A stretch of DNA of 64,000 nt from Blastocladiella emersonii ATCC 22665 (Eukaryota; Blastocladiomycota; Blastocladiomycetes; Blastocladiales; Blastocladiaceae), in assembly GCA_025594325.1 (NCBI GenBank), contig JANHCV010000008.1:434001-498000 (forward strand), written 5' to 3'. Below the pieces are notes generated by a model. It saw nothing but the letters and a program-made list of their open reading frames with translations. It was not told where the DNA came from and did no database searches. Made by a program: the position numbers and the translations under genes. Below are positions 30,492 to 40,223 of the stretch, in pieces (position 1 is the stretch's first letter; every line of letters begins with the position of its first letter).

Positions 30492-31289
30492 ATGACATCG
30501 TATGGACAGAAGCTACCTGCCGAAGTGATCGAGGACATCCTTGTGCGCGCCGTCCGGCTCGATCGAACCCTTGGCAACTACTCGAACTACCTTGCCGTGC
30601 TCTCGCCGCCGAGTCCAGCACTTGTCGCATTTGCGAGAAAGCGACTCGAGTTCTACTCCTACAGCCTTTTCCACCCCACCATGGACGACGGAGCCAACCT
30701 GCCCCTCCTCGATCTGTGGGTGAGCATTGGTTTGCCGCTCCCCAAGAACGTTAATCGAATGATCGAAAACGCGTGCTCGATGGGCCAAGTCGATACGCTT
30801 GACTGGCTTGCGCGCGCGTACGGACCAGAGCTCACGTACACGGCCGATGCCATGGACATGGCTTCCGCGAATGTACAAACGCGCGTCCTTGACTGGTGGG
30901 TCGCGTCGGGATACCCGCTCAAGTACACCGGCCGCGCCATCGCGTACCCGGCGTCTGTAGGGCGGATGGACTCGCTTGTGTGGTGGCGCGACTCAGGGCT
31001 CAACCTCGCCGGGAAAACGGACGCAGCAATCGACGCCGCGTCAGGAGCGGGTCGTGTCAATGTGCTCGAGTGACTCGTCCACGAGTCGGGCTGGCCCGTT
31101 GTGTACTCGAAATCGGCCGTTGACGCGGCGGCGTCGGCGGCAAAGATGGACGTGCTGCTCTGGTGGAGCAACTCGGGCCTCCCAATCAAGGGTTCCAACA
31201 AAGGAATCGGCACCGCGCGGCAGTTCCGGCATCGCGCAGTTGTTGATTGGTGGGGCGAGGTTGGGCTCCCGGATCCTCAGCGAAAGTAA
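30492..31289 (+). pseudogene. F-box/ankyrin-like (WW..SG repeat) gene with in-frame TGA
   Basis: The start at 30492 gives MTSYGQKLPAEVIEDILVRA, an F-box-like opening. It is followed by about seven repeats of roughly 33 residues, each with a W(W)xx(S)G(L/Y)P turn (LDWWVASGYPLKYTGRAIAY, LVWWRDSGLNL, LLWWSNSGLPI). Such repeats are an ankyrin-like family expanded in some zoosporic fungi. The frame is interrupted by TGA at 31071-31073, exactly where a Trp is expected (VLE-stop-LVHESGWP), then continues intact to TAA at 31289. One G-to-A change (TGG to TGA) explains it. A truncated 193-residue protein may still be made. Likely SCF-type adaptor ancestry. Confidence 0.75.
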
Positions 31290-31534
31290 GTGAAGTGGGC
31301 CAGAATAGATTCTGTGATGCTGATCGAACTCAGATGGAGCAGGTTGAGTAGCCGGTCAGGCGAAGAATTCGGGACGACGCGATGCAGTGCCGCCGACGTC
31401 AGGGTGGGACGAGCGCCACTCACGTGGAATGACCAACGCGTCACGGCAACAGCTTCGCTGAGCGCAGTAAGCGTTGCAACAGTTATTTTTAGTTCGTCCG
31501 CGAAATAGACCTCCTTTCCTGTCATCCACCTGAT

Positions 31535-33241
31535 TCAAGCGCTTGCGCCTCGCGAAAGCGCAATCGGGTCAGCTCTTGTTAAAAGTGCGGTAGCGCTCGC
31601 CAAGGTGCTCTCGGGGAGAACGCGATGGAGGATGTAGACCGTGAGGACAAAGGCGATCGCTTTCAGCATCATGACGCCAAACGAATGCGCATCGGACCCG
31701 AAAAACGTGGACCCGAAAGGCGAAACATCGCTGACAACGTTCCCGCTCAAATCGATTTCGGTGACCGTCGATGGGAGAATGTCCAGCAGCTCGGTCGTTT
31801 GCTCCTCGCTGAGACCGCAGTGTGCGAGCTCGATACTCGTGAGTGTCGCAGGCATGTGGAGCGCGAGGAGCTCCGCGGACTCGACCGTCAGCGGCGTGCC
31901 GTTGAGAACGAGTGTGATAACACGCGGCGGTAGACACGGCGCGAGAACAACGACGGCATCAGAGCTGCACTTGTTGAACTCCAAGCAAAGGTGCGCGAGC
32001 GAGTGGGGAAGCACGGGCGCAAGCGCAGTAATGCCATCGTCTCCCAGTTCGCATCGTCCCAGGTTGAGATGCGTGAGGTTCTGTGGCATGTGAGCAGCAA
32101 GTCGCTGGCCCGCGTGTGTCCCAATCCGCGTGTCGTAAAAGTTGAGCTCGCGAAGGGAGGCCGGAAGTTGCTCAAACAGTATCTCGATTGCCTCATCGGT
32201 AAACTTGGCGTGGGCAAGGTTTAGACGCGACAGTCCGTGCAAAATTCGTTGCGCGAACGCCGTCGCTGTCGCGCAAGTCCAAAACCCGCCTTCCGCGTCG
32301 AGCTTCTCGAGGCTGAGCGGCAAGTTGCGCACAAATTCGAGAATACACTCGGACTCCTTGAAGGCCGTGCCGAAATCGGACCACCACGAGAGCTTGAGCT
32401 CCTTGAGCGACGCTGGAAGGTGAGCCAGGAACTGCAACGAGTCCGGCTCGCCGAGGATTTCGTCTGCCAGATGAAGCCGCTCAATTGAGTCGGGAAGCCA
32501 TGACCCAATGATACTCGTAGTTGCGCGCGGGATCCAGCGGCCGCTCAGCGAGAGCTCCTTGAGCGTGCTGGGAAGGCCCATGGCGGCGATGACGGGAAGT
32601 GCGACGAAGGAGCCGGCAAAACCGGCCGACGTGACGGCCTGCTTTGTACTCGAAAAAGCGGTGCGAAGGCGAGCGGCGCCCCAGCTCGTGATGCGCATGC
32701 TCTCGATTGACAAGGTAGTGATTTTTCCCGACGCGACTTTGGCGGCAGACCGAGCGGCGACAATTTCCCCGGCTGGCCGACCCTTGAGCTCATCCCGTGA
32801 GTCCAGCGCAGCTTGCGTCAAAGCATACCAGTCGGCTGACAGGTCGAACAGCACGTTGAGCTCGGGTTGATGGAACCGTTTCATGAACTTGAGCCGGCCC
32901 GAATCGCGCCACCACTCTACGGCCGCGATTCGGCCAAGTTTGAAGGCCTTGCTGATGGTCGGCGCGGGGCGCTGGAGAACAAGCGGGCGGCCCGAGGCCT
33001 TCAACATAGACAGGACGCAAAGGAGCCCGGCCTCGGTGGCGCGCTACAAGCTTATGGACTGAACAAGCCGTGATTCGATGGCGCGGTAGACTTGAGGCGC
33101 CGTCGCACGCGGGAGGACGCGAGAATAGCGCCCGAGAGCTGCGAGATCGGCGGGGTCCGTTGCGAGCACGGCCTCCACCAGAATCTGCTCAATGATGGAG
33201 TTGATAGCCAAGCAAGAAGTGTTCATGACGGGCGAGTTCAT
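31535..33241 (-). pseudogene. F-box/WW-repeat/LRR paralog A with in-frame TAG
   Basis: From ATG 33241 (MNSPVMNTSCLAINSIIEQI) the frame follows paralog B to SISL, then meets TAG at 33044-33046 where B has Glu (SAISLEHATK), and continues in the same frame to 31535. Beyond the stop come a WW repeat (AVEWWRDSGRLKF), the GRPAG...AARSAAKVASGK block, SIESMRITSWGAARL, and about ten LRRs (LPASLKELKLSW, MPQNLTHLNLGRCELGD). It ends with a hydrophobic segment near FGVMMLKAIAFVLTVYILHR, a possible membrane anchor not seen in B. A G-to-T change (GAG to TAG) would explain the stop. Re-initiation at the internal ATG (33007) could still give 490 residues. Confidence 0.75.
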
Positions 33242-33455
33242 GGGTAGTGCATGATACGCGAATACATTGAAAATGTGCGTGGGGAGAGCGAGAACCGCTC
33301 GTGAGGCGACACGTTGCTTTCACCTCGCTTCCTGTCCCTGATCAGCACTTGCCGCTCCCGCAACGCATGAACCGCTTTATGACTTGATGCAACGGGCGTG
33401 CAAGCATGCGCCGTGAACACTTTCACTCGATCGTCACGATCTTCCAGTGGGACAG

Positions 33456-33644
33456 CTATCGAGGTGGCGACTTCCGCTTGGGAGCACGGTAGACTGCGGG
33501 GGCGGATGCCCGAGGGAGGACGCGGGCGTAGTGCGCGAGCGCGGCGAGGTCCGTCCTCTCAGTCGCGTGCACGGCGTAGACGAGAATCTGCTCGATGACC
33601 GAGTTGACCTTGAGGCAAGAGTCATTCATGGTTGCTTGATTCAT
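33456..33644 (-). pseudogene. truncated N-terminal fragment of the LRR family
   Basis: MNQATMNDSCLKVNSVIEQI then LVYAVHATERTDLAALAHYA and RVLPRASAPAVYRA match the first 55 residues of paralogs A and B, then the homology stops (PKRKSPPR, stop). It retains the conserved double Met spaced by five residues. A 62-residue orphan F-box-like module, probably a partial duplication. Confidence 0.7.
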
Positions 33645-33841
33645 GGGTGACTCATGATACATGAATGCATTCAATGAATGCGTTGCCGAGGTACGGGAGG
33701 GAGAACCGATGGCGAAGACATCACCTGAACCATCACGCCGCCGTAGCGTCGGTTTGCGGCATGCGAACAAACAGTTGCGGTCGCGGGCAGGCCGTGAACC
33801 GATACAGGTACTCTCAGGTAGTCGAACCAAATATATTCAAA

Positions 33842-35440
33842 TCATTCGCAATAGTATTGGACCTCGCAGCCCGGGAATTTGGCCTCAAAATAATCGTGTG
33901 CCTCAAGGCCCTTCTGGCCTCCGCCGTAACGTGAGACGATAATGCGCTTGAGGTTGCCAAGTTTGAACATATCCGCCGCGTAAAACGTTTCCTTGTGAAT
34001 TGGGTTGCCGCGCAGATTGACTTCGGCAACTTCAGGCGGGAGGCGCGAGAGCAGCGTGATCGCAAGACTGTCGGACAAGTAGCTGTCCTCAAGGTTGATG
34101 CGGATCAGCGACGCGGGGAGATGGTGCGCAAGTTGCTTGATGGCTTCGACCGTCAAGGGCGTGCCGCCGAGATTGAGCTCGATCAAGTTAGGAGGAAGGC
34201 GAGGCCCTAGCGCGGCGATGATGTCCGAGTTGCACAGGTTGTATTCCAAGTTGAGAGTTGTAAGAGAGGCCGGAAGAACATTGGCGAGGGCAGTCAAATT
34301 CTCGCTGCCCAAGCTGCAGCGCCCGAAGTTAAGCTCGCGAAGTGTGGGTGGGAGATGCGTGAGAAGGACCTTGAATCCACCGGGGGTAAAGCTTGCACCG
34401 GCCAGATTGAGACGGATCAAACTTGGTAAGACGCGTTGGGCAAACGTGGTTGCGATTGCAGTGGACCAGAGACCACCCTTCGCGTTGAAAATCTTGAGGG
34501 TACCCGGGAGGTAGTGCACGAACTTGAGAATACAATTTGACTCTTGTTTTGAAGTCCAGCCAAACTTGGGCCGCCAAGCAAGTTTGATTTCCTTGAGCGA
34601 CGCGGGAAGATGGGCCAGGAATTGCAGCGAGTCCGGCTCGCCGTACAAGTCCTCAGAGAGGTGAAGCCGCTCGATCGAGTCGGGAAGCCACGGGCCAGTG
34701 ATAAAAGTCGTTGGGCGTGGGATCCATCGACCGCTCAGGTCGAGCTCCTTGAGTGTGGCGGGGAGACCCATCGCAACAATGTCGGAAAGCGCGACGAATG
34801 ACTTGGAAAAGCTGGCCGCAGTGACTTTCTGGTTCGGACTGGCAAACGCTGCGCGGAGGCGAGCGGCGCCCCACTCGGTCATGCGCATGCCGTCCATGGA
34901 CAGGGCAGTCAATTTGCCCGAAGCGATGTCGGCGGCGGACTGAGCGGCAACCATGTCGCCCGCCGGCCGACCTTTGAGTTGGTCAAGCGGGTCGAGCGCG
35001 GCCTGCTTCGTGGCATACCATTTGGGCGATTGGTCGAACAGGACGTTGAGCTCGGGCTGCTGGAACCGCTGCGTAAACTTGATCCGACCCGAGTCGCTCC
35101 ACCACCCCACGGCCGCAAGCTGACCTGACGCATATGCTTCCCGAAGCAGCCTTTCGGGGTCCTGGAGCAGGAGCGGGCGGCCCGAGGCCTTCCACAGACG
35201 CAACGCGCTCACTAGACTGAGTTTGGTGGCATGTTCGAGAGAAATCGCTGAAAGTACGCGATTCTCCACGGCGCGGTAGACGGCCGGGGCGGATGCGCGT
35301 GGGAGAACTCGAGCGTAGTGCCCAAGTGTGGCGATGCTGTCGGCCGCGTGCACGTTGGTCGCGTGCACGGTGTCGACGAGAATCCGCTCGAGAATCGATG
35401 GGACGTTTAAGCAAGGAGTATTCATGGTTCCGTGATGCAT
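33842..35440 (-). CDS. F-box/WW-repeat/LRR paralog B (intact)
   Basis: 532 residues from ATG 35440 (MHHGTMNTPCLNV); another ATG five codons later is conserved in the paralogs. Order: F-box-like helices (SILERILVDTVHAT, HYARVLPRASAPAVYRAVEN); WW-type ankyrin-like repeat (AVGWWSDSGRIKF); family block KGRPAGDMVAAQSAADIASG and GMRMTEWGAARLRAAF; then about ten LRRs with LxxLxLxxN-like spacing (LPATLKELDLSGRWI, LPPTLRELNFGRCSLGSEN, LPPNLIELNLGGTPL). The C-terminus is GCEVQYYCE. It is the only uninterrupted member in the window. Inferred role: substrate receptor of an SCF ubiquitin ligase, with LRRs binding the target; the target is unknown. Confidence 0.8.
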   Translation of the reverse strand: MHHGTMNTPCLNVPSILERILVDTVHATNVHAADSIATLGHYARVLPRASAPAVYRAVENRVLSAISLEHATKLSLVSALRLWKASGRPLLLQDPERLLREAYASGQLAAVGWWSDSGRIKFTQRFQQPELNVLFDQSPKWYATKQAALDPLDQLKGRPAGDMVAAQSAADIASGKLTALSMDGMRMTEWGAARLRAAFASPNQKVTAASFSKSFVALSDIVAMGLPATLKELDLSGRWIPRPTTFITGPWLPDSIERLHLSEDLYGEPDSLQFLAHLPASLKEIKLAWRPKFGWTSKQESNCILKFVHYLPGTLKIFNAKGGLWSTAIATTFAQRVLPSLIRLNLAGASFTPGGFKVLLTHLPPTLRELNFGRCSLGSENLTALANVLPASLTTLNLEYNLCNSDIIAALGPRLPPNLIELNLGGTPLTVEAIKQLAHHLPASLIRINLEDSYLSDSLAITLLSRLPPEVAEVNLRGNPIHKETFYAADMFKLGNLKRIIVSRYGGGQKGLEAHDYFEAKFPGCEVQYYCE

Positions 35441-35858
35441 GGGTAGTGTGTAATACGTTGTTTCATTCAGGTTCCGCGTGGGAAGAGCGAGGACCGCGTG
35501 CGAGGCGAACGCGTCGCTTTGAGGCCGGGTCGCGGCCCTGATCGCGTCCCACTCAACACCACTGGCACAAGACCGCACTCAGGAGCGTTATCACTTTATG
35601 CGACGAATTTTTCCATGCGTTCTGCGAGCATCCTGATCGGCGCGGTTACTATTGCCCCGGGTAGCACAGGATTCCAAGCGCGCCACGCGTACAACCTCAG
35701 TCACGCTCGCGTCGACAGTCTGAACTTGCCAGCTGGGGCAACTCTGAGGTTGATTTAGTGAGGGTAATTGATTCTAGAGACGCGGTACTAGCGTACAAAA
35801 TTCTCACTTGACCTCCGGAACTGGGCTCAAGTAATCATGTTTCATATCCAGTTATTAC

Positions 35859-37648
35859 CTAGCCTGCTCTTCGCGGCCAACCAAAACCTCGCAGTCGCCA
35901 GCGAGGTCCCCAGTAGAACTCGTTGAAAGCGCCGGCCAGGGACGTACCGCAACCTCTGAGGTCTAGCGACTTGATCTCCCCACGACAACAGAGTTCAAGC
36001 ATCTCGACAAGTCCAGCTACAGAAAATCGGAACCCGCGAAACGCGACTATGGTCATTGGACACGGGCAGGCGGCCAGGCTTTGAAGCGCGGGTTTGTTGT
36101 TGAGGCCGCACGAGGAAAGGTCCAGGTCGGTCAGGGTTTCGGGCAGGTGGTGCGCGAGCGCGCACGGCGAGTTGCCGCGCAGCAGGAGCGACGAGAGGTT
36201 CAGTAGATGGAGATCTTGAGGGAGATGCGGGATCAGAAGGCCAGCTGCGGCGTCACCAAACTTGTTCGAGCCGAGGTCCAGGTGACCCAGCATTGACGGC
36301 AGCACGGGTGCAGGTTCGGCGAGGCACTGGTCGTTGAGCTCGCAGCGAGCCAGGCCGAGATACGTCAGATTCGGAGTGAAGTTGGCCGCCAGCAGCGCGA
36401 CTGCATTCAAAGAAAGCTTGGGTGCCGTTCAAATCAAGCCGCTGAAGCGCTCTTGGGAAGCACGAAAGAATCGCGTCACCCACGTCGTGCGATTTGTACC
36501 AGTCATCATCGGCGAGTGAGCAGTTGCACAGTGTCAAGCTTTTGAGGTGACGCGGCATGCGTTCCACCATGATCTGGGCGTTCTCGCGCTTCCACCGAAC
36601 ATTGGCGATGGAGAGCTCAGTCAGGTTGGGCGGGATGCCGAGGGTCAAGTTTCGCGCGCTATCCCAGCCGAGCGGTGTAAAGGCACTTCCACGGCTGTGA
36701 GGATGAAATGTGTAGGACCGCAGCGAGGAGGGGAGGAAGCGCAGGAACTCCATCTCCCACGTGTGCGCCGAACGAGCGCGGAGTTCAAGCTGCTCGAGCG
36801 AATCGGGGAGCCACGGGCCCGGCTGCCGCTCCTTGAACCACGAAGAAAATGAGTCGGACGCATCGAGCCGCTTGAGCGTGTTCGGGAGCCCCATGCGAGC
36901 GAAAATAGCGTACGGCACACCGGATCTAACGAAGCTGGCCGAGATCACTGCCTGGCGCGGGCTGGCGAACGCTTCGCGGAGGCGGTCGGCGCCCCACTCA
37001 GTGATGCGCATTGATTCGATTGCTACATGTGGAAGCTTGCCCGAGGCAATCGCGGGTGCGATGCGCGCAGCGTACACGTCGCCGGGCGCGCGGCCCTTGA
37101 GCTCGTGGTCCTGGATTCGGGGCGAGCGTCGTGTGAGTTTGGCCAAGTTTTTTTTTCGGGTTAGGGCGGAGCGAGCGTACCGAGCCGAGTTCCGCCTGCT
37201 GGACGCGATACCACGCGGGATGCAGGTCGAGCAGCACGTTGATATCCTGGTAGCAAGCCGAGTCAAACGGTGCCGCGCCGCGTAGCAAACCCGTGTCGCG
37301 CCACCACTCAACGACACGAATACTACCTCCTGTGTACGCGGCAGTCACCGCTTCACGAAGGTCCTTGACGGGCGCGATTCGGCCGGACGCCATCCAGAAC
37401 TCGAGCGCGGAGAGGCGGCCCTGCGCGCTCGCAATGATAATCAACACAGTTGACGCGACGTGCTGCTCGATCGCGTGGAGCACGGCGGGAGCATTCGCCC
37501 GAGGAAGAACGCAGGCGTAGTGCTTGAGGCGAGGGTACTCCAAGTCATCGCACACGTCGGTCGCGAGCACGGCGTAGATCAGGATCCGCTCAATAATCGA
37601 GTGGACGTTCAAGCAAGCGGGGCTCATAGTCAAGCAAGAAGCATCCAT
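35859..37648 (-). pseudogene. F-box/WW-repeat/LRR paralog C, one intron and one frameshift
   Basis: The ATG at 37648 gives MDASCLTMSPACLNVHSIIE. Exon 1 carries the F-box-like part and a WW repeat (VVEWWRDTGLL). An intron at 37180-37111 (GTACGC...CCAG) joins AELGS to DHELKGRAPGDVYAAR; paralogs A and B lack this intron. LRRs continue to about 36425, where a one-base insertion (ACCC for ACC) shifts the frame. The next frame resumes exactly in register as LSLNAVALLAANFTPNLTYL and runs to TAG at 35859-35861. A sequencing error cannot be excluded; otherwise the product is truncated after about 380 residues. Confidence 0.75.
37111..37180 (-). other. intron in LRR paralog C
   Basis: 70 bases, GTACGC...CCAG, containing CCCTAAC and a nine-A run. 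Its removal restores alignment to paralogs A and B. Confidence 0.75.
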
Positions 37649-37830
37649 GGCGACCTATTACATTTGTATCCCATACAAGCTGCGTTGCGTTGCGGGAGCG
37701 AGGACCGTCCGCGAGCGCCGTCGCCGTCTTGACCGCCCGCCCTCCCTAGCCCGCTGACCCCTCACCGCCTCCCCACCCCCTGCAACGCATCAACCACCGC
37801 CGCGACTCCGTGCAACGGCCCCGCGCCACC

Positions 37831-40008
37831 ATGAGCAACCTGATCGGCACCATGTACATCCCGCCGGGCAAGAAACGCCCCGGCGGTTCTGGGAGTGGCG
37901 GGTCGTCCGCGGGCACTCCCGCGCCAGCGTCCGGCACCTCGTCGTCGACGGGTATCCCTCCTCCCGCCGTCCCGCCGCCGCCGCCCGGTGTCGCGGCGCC
38001 CTACGCGCACTCGGTCGTCCCGCCGCCGCACATCCCAATGCCGACCGTCCCCGTTGGCGGCGGCGGCGGTGGTGGTGGACCGGTGATTGCAATCCCGCCG
38101 CCCGCGCGGCCTGCGCACCTCGCGCCCACGCGGTTCGAGACGCCGACGATTGTGCGACGAGGCAGCGGCGCGAGCGGCGCGGGGAATGTCGGGCGGCCGA
38201 AGAAGGCGGCGGTGCACGCTGCCGCAGCGTCGGGCAGCGGGTTCTCGCCCGCCCCGCCGTCCGTTCCCACGTCCGCGCCGATTCCCGGTGCCGCGTCCGC
38301 GCCCGCGGTACCCCCGCCGCCCGCCGCGAAGGCGAAAAAGGCCGCGGGCAAGAAGCGCGACTCGGGCGGCGACGACGGCGGCGGTGGCGCCGAGGACGAG
38401 GACGACGAGCACGCGGTGCCCGAGGACCACGTCCTGCTTCGCCTGCCGCACGACTCGCCGCTGACGCCGTTGTTCCGGGAAAAAGTCCGTTCGCGCGCGC
38501 CGCTCGACGACGTGCGCGTGACCTTCACGGACGCGCGGCACGGCACCTTCACGTTCGGCGACACGACGCTGCGGACGCGGCTCGTCGACCTGCCGACGGT
38601 CCTCGAGACGCACAAGTCGTTTGACAACAAGACGTTTTACAAGATGGGCGACGTGGCGCAGATGCTGCTCGTCGAGAACTTCCCGCCGCCGCCCCCCGGC
38701 ACGCTCCCCGACCCGAAGGAGAAGACGCTCCTGACGGCGTGGCCCGACGGCGTCGCGCTCCCGCTCCGCCGCGTCCGCCAGAAACGGTTCCGCCGACGTA
38801 CCGTCAACTCGCGCGCCGGCGAGATCGACGACGCCGTCGAGGCCCTCCTCCGCGCCGATTTCATGGCGGACCAGGTCGACGTCATCGAGGTCGATATCGG
38901 GCCCGACGGACGGCCCATGCGCCCGCCGCCGCCCGGGCAGAAAAAGGACGCGGCGCTGCACGTCCCCGCGAGCGCGCCCAACGAGGCCGCCAACCCGCCG
39001 CCCGAGCAGCTGCCCGCCGTGGCCGCTGCAACCGGCAAGCCCGACGACGCCATGGACGAGGACGAGGACGACGACGACATGTCGAACCTCGAGGACGAGC
39101 TCGGGCTCGAGCTCAGCCAGATCGGAGACCTGGCCGGGATCGACGAGGAGGACGAGGAGGACGACGACGACGACGATCTCGTGTCCGAGCTCGACTCGGT
39201 GTTCGCCAAGCCGTCGCAGCAGCAGGCGCAGAAGAAGAAGGCCGCGGCCGCGGCGTCGGGCGGCAAGCCCCGCGCCGGCGACTCGAGCGAGTCGGACGAC
39301 GACGAGGACGAGGATGAAGACGACGAGGATCTGGCGAGCCACACGGGCACCAGCGCGAGCGGGCTCGCCGCACCGCTCCCACCCACCAAGAAGCCCGCGT
39401 CCAGCACCGCGACGTCGCCCGCCCTCGCCGCCAAGCCCGCCGGGTCGGTCCCCGGCAGCAAGCGCGGCAGCGCGAAACCGACGCCCGCGGGGTCCGAGTC
39501 GGACGACGGATCCTCGTCATCGTCGTCGAGCGAGTCGGACAGCGACGAGGACGAGGAGGAGGACGAGGCCGAGGATCCCGCGGCGGCCGCGCTGCGCGGC
39601 GAGATCGACCAGCTGCGCGCGCGTACGGGCGAGATGCAGGACAAGGTCAACGCGGCGACCAACCCGATCCTCAAGAAGCGGCTCGAGGACACACTGCGCA
39701 AGCTGCAGGGCGAGCTCGAGGCCAAGTCGGCGCAGCTCGCGGCCATGGGCGGCGGAACGGCCAAGTCCGGCGGTGCCGCGGCGGCAGCGCCCGTCGTCGA
39801 CGACGATCTCGACAGTGTCGTGCCCATGGACGTGGACGGCGACGGCGACGAGGGCGAGCAGGACGAAAGCGAAGAGGACGAGGACGACGACGTGATCAGT
39901 GCGCTGCTGCCCCAGGCCGCGGCGGCGGCGGCGGGCGGGCACACGGACGGCGAGGAAGACGACGATATGGACCAGGACCGCGCGTCTGAGGCCACGTCCA
40001 TGTTCTGA
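37831..40008 (+). CDS. TAF7: TFIID subunit TAF7
   Basis: 725 residues from ATG 37831, which sits in an excellent Kozak context (GCGCCACCATGAG); an upstream in-frame ATG at 37810 is weaker. A Gly/Pro/Ser-rich leader is followed by the TAFII55 N-terminal domain at about residues 196-350: EDHVLLRLPHDSPL, TTLRTRLVDLPTVLETHKSF, DNKTFYKMGDVAQMLLVENF and RRVRQKRFRRRTVN, DDAVEALLRADF. The rest is a very acidic Asp/Glu/Ser-rich region with a predicted coiled coil near DQLRARTGEMQDKVN. Known role: nuclear TFIID subunit that contacts TAF1 and restrains its acetyltransferase activity. It is longer than human TAF7 because of the low-complexity flanks. Confidence 0.93.
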   Translation: MSNLIGTMYIPPGKKRPGGSGSGGSSAGTPAPASGTSSSTGIPPPAVPPPPPGVAAPYAHSVVPPPHIPMPTVPVGGGGGGGGPVIAIPPPARPAHLAPTRFETPTIVRRGSGASGAGNVGRPKKAAVHAAAASGSGFSPAPPSVPTSAPIPGAASAPAVPPPPAAKAKKAAGKKRDSGGDDGGGGAEDEDDEHAVPEDHVLLRLPHDSPLTPLFREKVRSRAPLDDVRVTFTDARHGTFTFGDTTLRTRLVDLPTVLETHKSFDNKTFYKMGDVAQMLLVENFPPPPPGTLPDPKEKTLLTAWPDGVALPLRRVRQKRFRRRTVNSRAGEIDDAVEALLRADFMADQVDVIEVDIGPDGRPMRPPPPGQKKDAALHVPASAPNEAANPPPEQLPAVAAATGKPDDAMDEDEDDDDMSNLEDELGLELSQIGDLAGIDEEDEEDDDDDDLVSELDSVFAKPSQQQAQKKKAAAAASGGKPRAGDSSESDDDEDEDEDDEDLASHTGTSASGLAAPLPPTKKPASSTATSPALAAKPAGSVPGSKRGSAKPTPAGSESDDGSSSSSSSESDSDEDEEEDEAEDPAAAALRGEIDQLRARTGEMQDKVNAATNPILKKRLEDTLRKLQGELEAKSAQLAAMGGGTAKSGGAAAAAPVVDDDLDSVVPMDVDGDGDEGEQDESEEDEDDDVISALLPQAAAAAAGGHTDGEEDDDMDQDRASEATSMF

Positions 40009-40223
40009 TACATTGCCGTCGTTAACTGATACAGTTGGGCGAAAGGGCGAGGAAAGGGAGGGAGACGAAACGCGTCGCGCAACGGGTCACGCGTCGCCAC
40101 ATGACGCGCGCGCTCAACATTTTCCCTTTTCGCGGTTCGGTTCGCGCAGAGTTCCCACGCCTCGTCGCCGCCTTCGCCCCCCTCACTCCCATCCGTTGAC
40201 GCAAACGAACCGCAACCACCGCC

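Noticed and set aside
37762-39342. 526-residue minus-strand frame opposite TAF7
   Set aside because: Antisense shadow of a biased acidic coding region (Asp/Glu codons read as Val/Leu/Ser).
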